The notes under the pieces are model-generated. The model worked only from the letters and a program-made list of their open reading frames with translations. It was not told the DNA's origin and made no database searches. The translations under genes and the position numbers were made by a program. 64,000 nt of DNA from Hyalella azteca. Taxonomy: Eukaryota; Arthropoda; Malacostraca; Amphipoda; Hyalellidae. Positions within the stretch are counted from its first letter, which is position 1. Each line of letters opens with the position of its first letter. The stretch spans positions 434,001-498,000 of the forward strand of contig NW_025946679.1 in NCBI RefSeq assembly GCF_000764305.2. Reading direction: 5' to 3'. Positions 32,941-45,700 of this stretch are shown here, piece after piece.

Positions 32941-35637
32941 GCAAGACCCTTGGCATGAGTGTCAAAGCTGCATTCCAGTCTCGCGTGTTCAAGTTTGAGC
33001 AATCATTTGAAAATTTTGGCAGGAATGCAATGTCAATGCGTGATATCTTACTCATAACACATGATTTACCTTCCCGTCTCAAGTTAAAGCATTCTATACC
33101 TGCATTTGCGTTAGCTTGCTGTTTGTAGCAGTTGTCCACAGAATTATTAATATAACTATTTATACCTTCACATAAAGAGAATATTCAATGAAGTTTTGAT
33201 AAATGTGAAAAATAAATGTAGCTGTCTCAAAGACTATTAACTAGAAAATTTATTTGTGAAGTTTTCTTTGCAAAGGAAGTTATCTAAATAATTAACACTG
33301 AATTATTTTTAAGCATCGCTTGAAATTTTACCCTGAACTTGCATCTCTATGCGATTCCCTTTTGATGTTATAACTTATATATTCGATGTTATATCGAATA
33401 TAGATTCGATGTTATCGATGTTATAGCTTATATATTCCTCACCGGTCGATATTTTATTTCCCTATCGTTTTGTGTTCAACATGACGAACATGATGCAATC
33501 GGCAATCAGTATTAGCGTAATTAAGCTATTATTAATTTTCAAATTTTCATGGTACGTTTTTTACCGCGTGAATCGTATATTTCACAAGAAAAAATGGACT
33601 GCAGCAGCGAGATTCCGGAAATTGGATCCGAAAGTTCATATCAACTGTCGGAGAGGAAAATTTTAGAGCTCGAGTGCAGTTCGAAGTTTGAACTGAGATG
33701 GAGCAGCAGGCGCGAGGAAATTAGCAACACTGGAAAAACGGCAAAGTTTTTATGATGTCTTGAATTCCCAATTAGCATTTGTGCAGCAGCTGCGTATAAT
33801 ACATTGATGCAATGCGAGTATTTCTGGTTAGTGTAGAAATCACCATAACACGTTGAAAAAAGTTGCATATTTCAAATTCGGCTATTCGCTCTGCCATGCA
33901 TTCCTTCAATTGCATATAAGTAGGGCACAGTGCTAACTATGCATGAATTTAGATTTGTATAGTTCTTGAGTCATTAATAAATAAGGGAATCATTTACGTT
34001 ATGAAACCAATAAAAAATCTATTTGCGATTGTCATTTATTCAGCTAATTAGGTGAATTAGTCTAAAGTCATAAGCGAGAAAACTGGCTATGTCTTCGATT
34101 GCTGACCTTAGAAATGTGAAATGAGGATAGAACTTTAAATGCCATCGAATTTTTTATTAGCTTTGAATGAAGGCAATTGACCTATTTCTATGGCTTATGA
34201 AGATTCACCTTGAATATATTTTCAACAAAAAAAATTAAATAAACGATGTTCAACATATTGGCCTCTGCTTGGGATGGGAGGGTATGCGAAATTTTTATAA
34301 GCAATTTTCCTTACTTCCGTTTCCGAAAAGCGATTCTCTATCTAATCTCATAAGGAACTACTACCTAAAGCTCGACTGCATGTAATACTGAATTTAGACA
34401 TGATAGAAGCTCTTTCTTATCTCCTGTTGCAAGTTTTAATACTCGTAGAAAAGTCGCAATGAGACTCCGTTGCATAGCTACACGTCAACGCTAGTCTAAG
34501 AATGTGGTCTTGGTTTCCGACTGTTTTATTATAGCGTCAGTTTTTGTTTGTGCATCTCATCGAAGTGACATTTTTTTAATACTGGGCAGACCAGTTTTGT
34601 GATGGCACATCAAACAAAATTTTGTCTTGGTCCGCTGACGCAATCGCTCAGCAAAAAAAAACTCAAAAAGTTCGATAGTTTTTTTTTCTGCGGCTCAACA
34701 ACTTTTTAGAGAAAGCTTGGCAAGATGTTCCTCATTTTTGCAGCAATCAAAAATTCAACTTGGTTGTACCAATCCATTCAACACCATTACCATGTTTTGG
34801 GACAACATTCGTCAACATGTTTTATGTCAAGTTCATTCGATATTGTTCGTGTCTATTACTAAAATTACTAGTGCTGAAAACGGAATAAGAACGCTGATTG
34901 CTTCCTTACTGAATTTTCCTTCTAAGTCAGTTCCGGACTGGACTCCGATCAGAATCTTCCACCCTATAGTGCAGCCGTACCAAATGCACGTAAAAAATCA
35001 TTTGAACCAAGGAGCAGAAGTCTAAACTAATTCTCTTGCTCTGGTGGATGGCATCGCCCAATGCATTACTCAAACAGCGCAAGGCATCAAAGAGCAGCTA
35101 AAACTAAAAAATTAAGCCTTACGCCAGCTTTTGTTGAAGGCATTAAGTTTTCGGTGAGAGTAATCATTTCTGGGTGCGAAAGGCCTATAGCAAATGCCGC
35201 ACTGCGAGGTACCCTAGTACGCTTGTCATTTAAATTACCATGAAATTCGTATGATGAATACTTAGGTCACGCGTGAAGAAGAGAAATCAAACTTAGAGAT
35301 ACGTGAATGTTGCCAGCTACTTATTATTTTTTTCACAAAAATATTGTTCGATTGAACACATTAATCGTATTTCTGAACAGCATTAAACTGCTTTTATTGA
35401 CCATCATCAAGAATATTTTCTACGAGTTCTCATGAAAATTGTTCCATATTAAACATCTTCAACAATTCAAAATATCAATGTTCGTCCACTCAGTTTTGCG
35501 CAAGCGCCAGTCGACATAAGCAAACTAATAAAACATTTCGTAAATGCTTGTCTACAATCCATTTTTCCAGTACATGTAAAAACACTTTATTGCCAAACCC
35601 TTTTTATCAAAAAGCAATTTTGTTGGTAAAAGTAAGA
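32941..35637. other. AT-rich intergenic DNA, no gene seen
   Basis: Includes low-complexity ATTCGATGTTAT repeats near 33380-33440 and a 102-codon frame at 34717-35025 without recognisable features. Confidence 0.45.
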
Positions 35638-36020
35638 AGCCTTTATTTTCAACGCATGTCAACGAGCCTTTTTACTAACACTCACGTCAACTGATTTTTT
35701 CACCAACACACGTCAACGGGCCTTCTCACTAACGCACACCAGCAAACCTTTTCACTAGCACGCGTCAACATACCTTTTCACTAAAACACGTCAACATGAC
35801 TTTTCACCAACACGTATCAACAGGGTTTTTCACTAACGCACGTCAACAGGCCTTTTCACTAACGCACACGAGCAAGCCTTTTCGCCAACACATGTCAAAA
35901 AATAATTTTCGTTAACGCTCGTCAACAAGCCTTTTCACCAACGCACGTCAACAAGTCATATTCTTTTCGTTAACGCTCGACAATGTTAATAAACCTTTTT
36001 ACCGACTCACGTCAACAAGT
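35638..36020 (+). repeat. Degenerate ~26-30-bp tandem repeat
   Basis: Units built on CCTTTTCACTAACGCACGTC and AACAGG recur about 13 times with many changes (CCAACACACGTCAACGGG, GTTAACGCTCGTCAACAAG). It is an old minisatellite. Confidence 0.85.
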
Positions 36021-37290
36021 TTCTCATCTTCGACAGTTCGTCGCCATATTTTTCCCATAGCGACAAGTTCTACACTAAAAATATACCCTCGAGATAACTT
36101 TTCAGGGTAAGTTCCTCATAAAAGGCCTGCAAGACTCAAACAAATTGCCTGGCCAGACCTTGAACATGAGTCGAAACTGCCAGCCTACTTGCACTGCTGT
36201 AATTTATTGATAACATCGCAGAAATTTTTGTCTTTAACTATTTAAGATAACCGTGTCTACAATTCTGCAAGTTCTGGAAACAGGTATGTTGGCAACGTTT
36301 TTTATTAAATTTTATGTCTTATTATACTTTTTTTTCTATCTGGAGTCCTATTTTTAATATAACTAGTCCCTTTATTGATCATTTTTTAGTGGCTTAAGCT
36401 TTTCCTGGATGTTCACGTGAGTGTCGGCTCATTGCACTTGGCGACATTGTCATTCAAAAAATTACTTCATGCAGCGTTTACTACGCCTTACATCACATTA
36501 ACTTAAAGCCTACTCAGTGTTAGGTCCGAAATATTTTCAGAATTAAAAGAGGAAGTCTAGCCTCTTCCACTTCTAAGAATAAAAGTCTGACGTAAGCCTT
36601 GCCGATTTTTTCCGCTCCCGTAGCAATTTTATAACAAAGACCAGGAGTCCAGACATTCCACAGAAAATTGTAATTTTAGAATGGCTGAACGCACGTTACA
36701 TAATAATTTGCCATGTACGAGAAGTTTCGTGAAGCGATTCTAAATTTTTCTCCTTTCATTTTACTCATAATTTTTGACAGCTAACACTCAATCAAAAATG
36801 ATGAACTCTTACGGAATTCCGGTAAGTGAAGCATGATTGATTATAAATTGGTTATTAACCTGCTTTATTGCTTTTAAATATGCAAATTGAAGAGCAAACA
36901 TCGTATCAAAAGCTTTTGAAACTTAATTGGAAATTGACCGGAAACTGACCAGATAATTTATATAATTGAAAAAAGTTTCTTTGACAGAATATCTTCAAAC
37001 TTGCTATTAAGAATAGTTCTCGTTGCGTGTCAATAACAAAATTAAATTTGCAATCGGCAACTCAAGAAGTTTTGTTTGCCCCATCAAAGTTTGTACTTAT
37101 AAACAATCAAATTTTAGTAGTTACACTATCGAAAGGTAGTTTCACAACCATTATTTGCGTGAGAAAATTTCTTTTAATAAGCTCGTGACGCTTTGAGTTC
37201 AAATTCAAGGCTTCTTTCAGTCGCCTCATTGAGCTGGAAGAACTGAAAATTTTTGAATATAATGAGTGTGTTTTATCGGGTTCGTATTTT
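36021..37290. other. AT-rich intergenic DNA, no gene seen
   Basis: Nothing recognised apart from short ORFs. Confidence 0.5.
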
Positions 37291-37465
37291 TAGCACATTT
37301 TCTCGTTCATGGAAAAAATGCACTATTGTGCTCGCCATGTCCGCCCGTCCGTCCGTCCGTCCGTCCATCCGTCCGTCCGTCTGTCCGTCCGTGACTTCAC
37401 GTTTTCGTCGACGAGAAAATGCGCTCTCTGTCACTCACTGCAGTGAGTACTGAGTTGTATTTTTA
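37291..37465 (+). repeat. Foldback-microsatellite repeat, copy 3
   Basis: This copy has the longest (CCGT)n core, about 60 bases with a few substitutions, between AGCACATTTTCTC and GAGAAAATGCGCT. The palindrome CTCACTGCAGTGAG and the T-rich end are intact. It lies about 1.8 kb upstream of the first GPCR coding exon. Confidence 0.85.
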
Positions 37466-37824
37466 TTATATTAACTTCTGAAAAACGGAACTACTGTAAT
37501 AACAGAATCTCCAATAAAAAAGTAAATCCACTCTTTGAAAATTAATTATCAAAATTAGATGAACATGATTACTCGATTCATTATATAGTCCTTACAGATT
37601 TTCATAGTTTTGATTGAATTCCCTGAAATTATTTACATCTTAATTTTAGCGTGTGATAATAACTGTTTATATTAAAAAATTAAGACACACTTTTCCAGCA
37701 CTTCATTGTTTATAAATTACATGTATGATCTCTATTCAAAATTAAATTTTTTTTACATTATATTTTCTATTGAATTGAGAAACATTTATTATAAAAAATG
37801 AAAGGAAAAAAGAGACTCTAAAAA

Positions 37825-37985
37825 CCCACGCAGTGACATGCCGGGAGGTTGCGAGTCTCACACCGAAGGGCTGACGAAAATCTCGGCGCTGACGAAGCAC
37901 CAGCGCGCAACTGAAGCGTCGGTCGAACGGAAGCGATCGAGCGAGTCTCGGAGTCGGAACCGAGCTTCAGCCGATTGGTTTTAAA
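37825..37985 (+). promoter_or_regulatory. CpG-rich block 1.2 kb upstream of the GPCR coding start
   Basis: A sharply GC/CpG-rich stretch (GCGCTGACGAAGC, CGGTCGAACGGAAGCGATCG) lies in AT-rich DNA and ends with an inverted CCAAT box (ATTGG near 37975). It is the nearest such block to the exon acceptor at 39209, so it may be a 5' UTR exon or core promoter. A 61-codon minus frame through it has no recognised content. Confidence 0.3.
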
Positions 37986-38634
37986 ATGGAACCGATATTT
38001 CATAGACTATTACGTGAACAATAGATGCGAAATTTGTGAATTTCATCCTTAAATATCGTTTCACATGACTGGTTAAGAAAACGGAGCGAGATCGAAGCAT
38101 AAAGTTCTCATGAGCTTGTGATATATACGCCTGGAAAATATACATATTACGCTGCATTTGCAATGATGTACGTGAGCGGTGAATGGTTAACCAAAAAAAA
38201 AAAACTTCATTGAAAAAAAAAAAACTTCATTGAAAAAAAAACATGAGGGAGGAAAAAATATATTAGAACACTGCTGAACTACAGAATGTGTGAGTGCAGA
38301 GCAGCACTTATCATGTTGTGGTGATCAATATGGTCAGAATTTTTACTCAATGTTGTTGAAAGAAATTGTTACTTGCAAGTCACCAGTGCACAGTCAAATA
38401 ATCGATTGAAGGCACGAACGCTGAAAGAAATGTCGTGTATAACTCCTTGGGGGAATTACAAAATTGAATCAAAATTATATTAATATTAATTATAAGTGCA
38501 TATATCAATGTAATATAATTTATTAATCGTGGTACGAAAATGTATTATAATTTTTGAAAAAATGCCATAAAAACTACCATTAAAGCTTCGTGTCTCTTTA
38601 CATTAGTTTGAATACTTAGACAGTAACACCTAAT

Positions 38635-39177
38635 CAGAGGTGGGCATTAGCGAGCTATATGTAGCGGCCGCTACTAGCGGCCGCTACATTTTCAGTAGCG
38701 ATAGCGGTAGCGGCGCTAAATTTAAGCAATTGTAGCTGTAGCGGTAGCGCCCGCTACATATTAAAGTAGCGATACGAGGTTTTACCGCTACAGCGCTACC
38801 GCTACATTTATAGATAAGCCTTTAGATTTTACTTAATAATATTAAATATTATTTAAAAACCAGCATGATACATACATAATATAAATTACAGAATAAAACT
38901 GTGCGAAAGATTTCGGTGTAATGTTGTCAACCTCAGCCTGTTACTAGTGTCAACATGTTAGTTGTTACCAGAGCTGGGCAGTAGTGCGCTACATGTAGCG
39001 GTAGCGGCGCTACATTTAAGCAATTGTAGCGGTAGCGCCCGCTACATTTAGAGCATGTAGCGGTAGCGGCGCTACATTTAAGCAATTGTAGCGGTAGCGG
39101 TAGCGCCCGCTACATTTAGAGCATGTAGAGGACGCGGTAGCGGCCGCTGCATTTCAAAGTAGCGCTGCCCAGCTCTG
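38635..39177. mobile_element. hAT-like MITE, copy B, with 8-bp target duplication
   Basis: Same family, orientation and layout as the element at 16909-17429, including the AT-rich core (AAAACCAGCATGATACATAC) and an internal CAGAGCTGGGCAGTAG end at 38969. It is flanked by a perfect 8-bp duplication CACCTAAT (38627-38634 and 39178-39185). Its right end is 32 bases from the first GPCR coding exon, inside the 3' splice region. Confidence 0.9.
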
Positions 39178-39209
39178 CACCTAATATATTTCGAATATTT
39201 TTCTTGCAG

Positions 39210-39710
39210 TGATCAGTGCAGACATTTTTCAAATTAAAAAAGCCTACACGATGATGGTACAGGAACAATCAAACCATTCTTTTGGAGAGTCATTTTTTAA
39301 CATGTCAAACGCTACCGGCTTCCCAAAACATACACTCTCAGCTCAACAAAGTTTCTTCAATACGTACCAAGGAGTGAATTACTCGGAAGTGTCTTCAGAG
39401 TACGGGGAGGATGACTACGAACCATACCGACGGTTCATGGTAGATTCCCGGTATTGGGTACAGAAAGTGCTGGTCCCCATGGTCCTCATTATTGGATTTG
39501 TCGGGAACACGGTAACCATCTTGGTGCTGTCACGGCCTCGTATGAGAAGTTCAACCAACACTTACTTGACGGCTCTCGCCACGTCCGACTTACTTTATCT
39601 CTTCAGTGTATTTACGTTATCACTGAAGCATCACCCGAATATGAGTCACCCAAGACACTGGGTCTACTGGCACTACTGCAAGTACGCCTACTGGATTGCG
39701 GACGCCTCTA
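39210..39710 (+). CDS. GPCR exon a: 5' leader, N-terminus, TM1, TM2, ECL1 and start of TM3
   Basis: A pyrimidine tract and CAG end at 39209, so an upstream, probably non-coding, exon exists. Two adjacent ATG codons lie at 39251 and 39254; the second has the stronger context (A at -3, G at +4). There is no in-frame stop between the acceptor and the ATGs, so an upstream start cannot be excluded. The exon ends at 39710 with a consensus GTGAGT donor, splitting a serine codon. No cleavable signal peptide is evident, as is common for class A receptors. Confidence 0.9.
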
Positions 39711-42700
39711 GTGAGTATTTTAATGTCTTAACAAGTACGTAAAGTTCTTTTATATATTTTATGTTCATTTTTAGCGCATTTTCTCATTTATGAAAAGAGG
39801 CGCTATTGTGCTCGTCATGTCCGTCCGTCCGTCTGTTCGTCTGTCTGTCTGTGATTTCACGGACGGGCAGACGAGAAAATGCCCTTTCTGTCACTCACTG
39901 CAGATAGTACTGATCTAATTTTTAGCGCATTTTCTCATTTATGGAAAGAAAGGCGCTATTGTGCTCGCCATGTCCGTCCGTCCGTCCGTCCGTCTGTCCG
40001 CCCGTCCGTGACTTCACATTTTCGTCGACGAGAAAATGCGCTCTCTGTTACTCACTGCAATGAGTACTGAGTTATATTTTTTTACCGTACAGTGATTCTA
40101 GAAAATTAAGAAACATCTGAAGTAAGCTGCTCCTTGGTGCCGACTACATCGCTTCATTCTAGCCTAAGCTCCATTTAGAACTCAAAGTAAATCAGGACTG
40201 GCAATTGAGCAAGCAGATTAAAGGCTAGGTTCTTTACGGCCTGGCGCGGCGCAGGCGTGTAGCTTGGCCACTTGACTTTCAACGGCAGCAAACGAGCAAA
40301 CTTTTAAAGAGTTGCAGTGCGTCAGCTGGCCGACCACACCATCTTTCTTATGAAGGCCTTAAGCCAACTCGGGCAACCCTTTGTTGTTTAAATTTAACGA
40401 CCTCAAATGCTGAATAAAGATGACCTGTGAGCAGCGTTTCATTTCATACCAGCATCGAAATTGAGTAAGTGTGTTTTTTTAGAGAATGTGTTTTAATTGA
40501 GAATGTGTTTTCTCTTTTTAAGAGATGCATTTAGAGCCGTAAATTAACAATCGCAAAATTTCTTGGTCAGTGTGCATCTATCATACTGAAATCAGACAGT
40601 AATCCATTGATGACGTTACAATTCAGAGGATGTCTGCTGTTTCTGAATAACAAATTAATGAATTAATACATTTTTATCTAAAAACTAATTATTTTAGGGG
40701 ACAATATATACAAGTCATTCATATTTGAGCACACAAAGAAATTCGACAAAAAAATTGAATTGCATCTCTCACCTCATGAAGAAAAATTTATTCTAGACAC
40801 AAATGACATTTAAATACTTTTGGTTAGATTTTACATATGTATAAATTAGAAGTATTTTATTCATGAATTTGGCATACTAAAACCAGCCACTATACCGTAC
40901 ATTGAAAAATTATATTTTTTCTTCCATTGCCCTCTTATTTACAACGCCCAACTATTTTATGGAGATTAAAAAGGAACAAAATTCAAATTATTAATATCTT
41001 CAATAATATCGCTTTGTTTTAAAATGTTCACATATCGAGACATAAAAAATTAAATTCTGATTTATTTCAACTCCTTGCAAGTAATATTAGTTTTTTTACA
41101 CATTACAATATTCAACGTTAAAGGACAGTTTAGAAGATTTTTTAGCAAGGTTCTAGCACAATATTTTTCGATATATTTTAGTGTGTTATTTTTGCTCAAA
41201 CGTTCTTGTTGTTTTTACAGGCAGCACCTCCATCTGGCTGACTGTGACCTTCACCATAGAGCGCTACATAGCGGTCTGCCTGCCCATATATGGCAAGGTA
41301 ACAATACTAGCATTTTAATGGGAAATAAGATTATGCAGTTGATTATTCCAACAAGAAATTCAATTAACAGTTATATATCATCAAGTTACAATCTGAAAAA
41401 AATAAAATTTAATTAAAATTTGTAGGCAATATTAGATGTGCAGATTATTAGTTATTTAGATATTAGATTAATATTACTAGAAATTATAAGTAATATTAAA
41501 GGCAAATGTTAGCAATCGCAATGCAAAATAAGGCTCAGTAATATTTATTGTGAGTGGTAAGTAACTTACTTAACTAAATTGGAACATACGTAAATGGAAT
41601 TGCGAAGTATTACAACAACATCAGGCATAGATAACAGGGTAATGTTGTAATAAAGCCACCCACAATTAAAATAAAGGATAGGCTTGTCAGACAGCATTAA
41701 ATGTCATTAAATGTTTTTAAATTTTCACATTAATATTTATAGGATAAAATAAATGGCTGTGCGACCATGTACCTCCATTAACAAATAATGGGATAATGGA
41801 GCGACAGCAATAAATGAAATGCAAATAACAACAAGAACACCGTAACAGCAGCAGTTGGGATAGCTGTGAGCGAGCCACCCTGCTCTAAATATTTAATTTT
41901 TTAATTTAACATAATAAATAATAGTAGGATTATAACGAGCGCTGCCAAAAACTACAATAAAAAATGCAATCCTAGAGATGCAATGGATTGCAATAAAATG
42001 CAATGGATTGACTAGGGGATGCACTGAGCAGGAAATCATCAACATCGTGCCGAGACCAGACAATCACGGCAGTAAAGCAAATAATCCGAAGGCGGAGTTT
42101 AATTCAGTCGTTATGGGGGATTGCGTTGGACTCAAGGCGCTGAGGCGATTGTTGGAGCTAATGTAGCAAGAAAAAATATAGTTGGAGTTAATTAATATAT
42201 ATTAATATATAATTAATAGGAGTTAATTGGAGTTAATTAATAGTTGGAGTTAATTAATATAATTAATATAAAATATAGTTGGAGCTAAGGTAGCAAGAAA
42301 AAATATTATTCAATTGAGTGAAGATTTTTTTAATTGTTGAAAAACACTGACTATTATGCTTAAATGTTAGCGGCTCATTATTTTATTCTTCAGTTTTCGA
42401 GCAGTGAAAATGAAGTGAAAGTCTTGATAGGCAAAAATTATTTCATATTTTGAACAGAAAAAGCACTGCAATGTGCGATGGTGATTTCACCGCGTGAATT
42501 TTTATAGAGTTAAGAGGCTGAAATGATGTCAACATTTACAGTAATTTTCGCATGAATGGAAACTTCGAAGAAGTGCGGATAATTTATATTGTGCGGAGAA
42601 TTTATATTGCAAAATTTTTTCTGGTTGGGGATTTTAGTAGAAATAAAAATTTAGAGAACTATTTTTTGTTTGAAATGAAAATACTTGGACATTCCACACG

Positions 42701-45700
42701 TAAGAAATATCACACAGATAATGTTTTGCATAACAACCCCAAATTCTCCCTTGAACATTGCTTTGAGGTGAGTGACGTCAGCTCGACTGTTTTAAAGCAT
42801 TTCAAAAAGTTGTACTGTGGTAATCTTTGCTTTAAAAAAAAGAATAATCATTTTTAATAATCATGTTTCATTGGAAAATCTAAGAAATTTACTAAGTATT
42901 CAGTAAACAATTGATGATAATTGTAAAATTTATTCACGCTATCATGGCACATCCGGATAGTCGACGCGAATTTCTGAATGCAGTTAAGAATGAATCTGCA
43001 ACTCCTAGAAAATAACATCTGAAATAAGCTACCAAGTTCACGTGTGAGAACTCTTATAACTCTCAACATATTATGCTAAAGTTAAATAAATGAACGATGA
43101 CTTAAAAATCAATAGGAAAACATCAGCCGAGATCTGAAAAAATAGAAAAACTAAAACCCCTTTCCATAACAATTTTGTCCATAAATAGCCAAATGTAAAG
43201 GCTTTGAAATAAGCTGGGGCTTTAACAATAGTAATACAAGTTATTTGAAGGACCATTATTTAAAATGCCTTATGATGTTGCTGAGTTGTTATAAAAACGT
43301 CGATCAGTCCCAAGTTTTTCTAGGAGCAATGATGCTGATGAACAATGATGATTCTATCATTTAGCGCATCCGAGTTAATTTGTTTCGCAAACATTAATTT
43401 CACACCATCTACAATATATTTTGAATTTATACGGAACTCGAGCATGTCTGTTCAATAGAAAAAACTATGAACTAATATGTATGGCAATAATCTAATAACA
43501 TATGACCTCACCTGTATATCAAATTGATCGATTGCCGTGGTGAGCCTGCTCCCCGGTAATATATATATTTTGGGTTGACGAACATTTTCGCATTGTAACA
43601 TAATTCAACATGTCTGAATTGGCATGAAAACCTTTTCATGTCTCCAAAACTAAATTAATCACTTTGCTGCGTTAAACTTCATCATTACCCTTAATCAAGA
43701 ACTTTACCAACTTCATATCTCACCTTAACCTTTAGAATTTAAATAAAAACGCCTTACAAAGGATCATATGCCCAATTTGGGAACCCCTGCCCTGTACTGT
43801 ATGCGTGAAATTTGCATGCCAAGCTTCAAAGTCTTCTTATCGGGAAAGTTTACATCACTCTCGGAATTATCAGTGCTGCGTTACTATGCCGTGGGCTGTG
43901 AAAAATATTATAATAAAGTGCTGGGACTGCCTCTCTTGCCTCCGTTGACAAGCATACATTTTTTTGTAAACATTTGACTAAATATTTTTCTGACTCGTTT
44001 GGTATCACTGATACGTCGGAGACTATTCCACGCTTGGAAAATAATTTTTTCTCAAACGATTTTTAAATAGAATTCGTAGACTCAAAGCCTTCTCATCTAA
44101 AATTTAGCTTAAAATCAGAGATATACGACATTAACTATTTCATGATTAGTGTTTCAACGAAGTAGAGAAGAGCAAACCTGTATTTATTCTCCCATCATCA
44201 GTACGGAAATAGCAACAGGTGCTATAATAGACGTGCTCAATACGTTGAGAGTACAGCGTGCCTAGCAACCGATGCACCGCTACGATTACAGGCAGTCGCG
44301 GCGATCGTATATGCTGCCCATGCAGTCGTTGTAGTTTCAGGTGATCACAATACAGTCAGGTTTACAGGTTTAGAAATCAGGTTTAGAAATGAGCACGTGT
44401 AGCAATAAAACGAAGCACATATCCATGAGCATTGTTCAGAAGTGGACATATTTATCAGTAGGTCACGTGCATGCACGTGCATATCCCACTTTTGAATGAT
44501 AGTAAATTCACGGTCACGTTGCAACTTCAGATACGCGTGAGTGTGGTGAATTAGCTTTATACCGGTGTGCCGGAATAACGATCTACTGTAATTCCTGCGT
44601 AGCACGCGTGAACCACCGTCGATTTTGAAACGAGACGTTTAATTAATAAAAGGGCTTCTTTCAGTAGGCTCTCGAGTTAATATTTTTATTACAGGAACTT
44701 TTGAAATTATTTCAACTTAGAATCAAATAGGGTCTCTGCACCCGCACATCAACAATCATTATCAAGACGCAATCTCTTTGTACATTAGGCAATTAGAACC
44801 AGCACGGCCTGCAGTAAAGTCCTTATCAAGTTGAAGTGGTCTCGCGAAACTTCCTCATTGTGAAAGTTTTCCAACGCCTGTGCTGTTGTGCTCGAGAAGT
44901 TTGCTCTTAAGAGAACCGCCTAGTCCCATTATTCTACTCTTGTTCCTCACGATGCTATCACCAAAAGAACGTAATCCGCCACTCGAATTACGGATATGTG
45001 ATACTGTGCTTATGAACCTAAATTATATCGCATGCTGTGCAGAGGCCTAAATTATTTCATTTTACTACTTTTTTTTAGTTTCGTTTCGTCTCTGTTTGTC
45101 TATCAAAAATTCAAACCTTAATTTAGAGCACTTCTGAAGATCCTAGAAACTTGAAATTTGGCATGCATGCTTATGCCGCCTAACAATTCAAGATTTAATC
45201 ATCAGAAGTAATAAGTTTCAAATTTTTTTTAATTAAAAAATAACTAAAAATTCACGCTTTGGGAATCCAGTTTTTTTGTCGAACATCCAGAATTGCCAAC
45301 CCTGAAAAATGATTTGAATTGCTAAAATTGCTAAACTAAAAAGTAGAAAATAAATAAATATAAAAACCCTTTTTAAAAAATACGTTTTTCTGGTGTTTAC
45401 AAAACTAAAAACAATGAAATAAAACAAATAAAAAACTTTTAAAAACCACGTTTTCTTAACGGACAAAAAAGAAAAATATTAACTCTTACATAACATTAAA
45501 GTTATGTAGAATGTTATTTAATGTTATGTAAGAGTTAATGTTTTTCTTTTTTGTCCGTTAAGAAAACGTGGTTTTAAACAGTTTTTTTTATTTGTTTTAT
45601 TTCATTGTTTTTAGTTTTGTAAACACCAGAAAACGTGATTTTTAAAAATGTTTTTTTATATATATTTATTTTATGTTAAGCTCAAACTATTTAGCTCCAA

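Noticed and set aside
34717..35025. 102-codon ORF as a gene
   Set aside because: Composition like the AT-rich background, no domain, no splice context.
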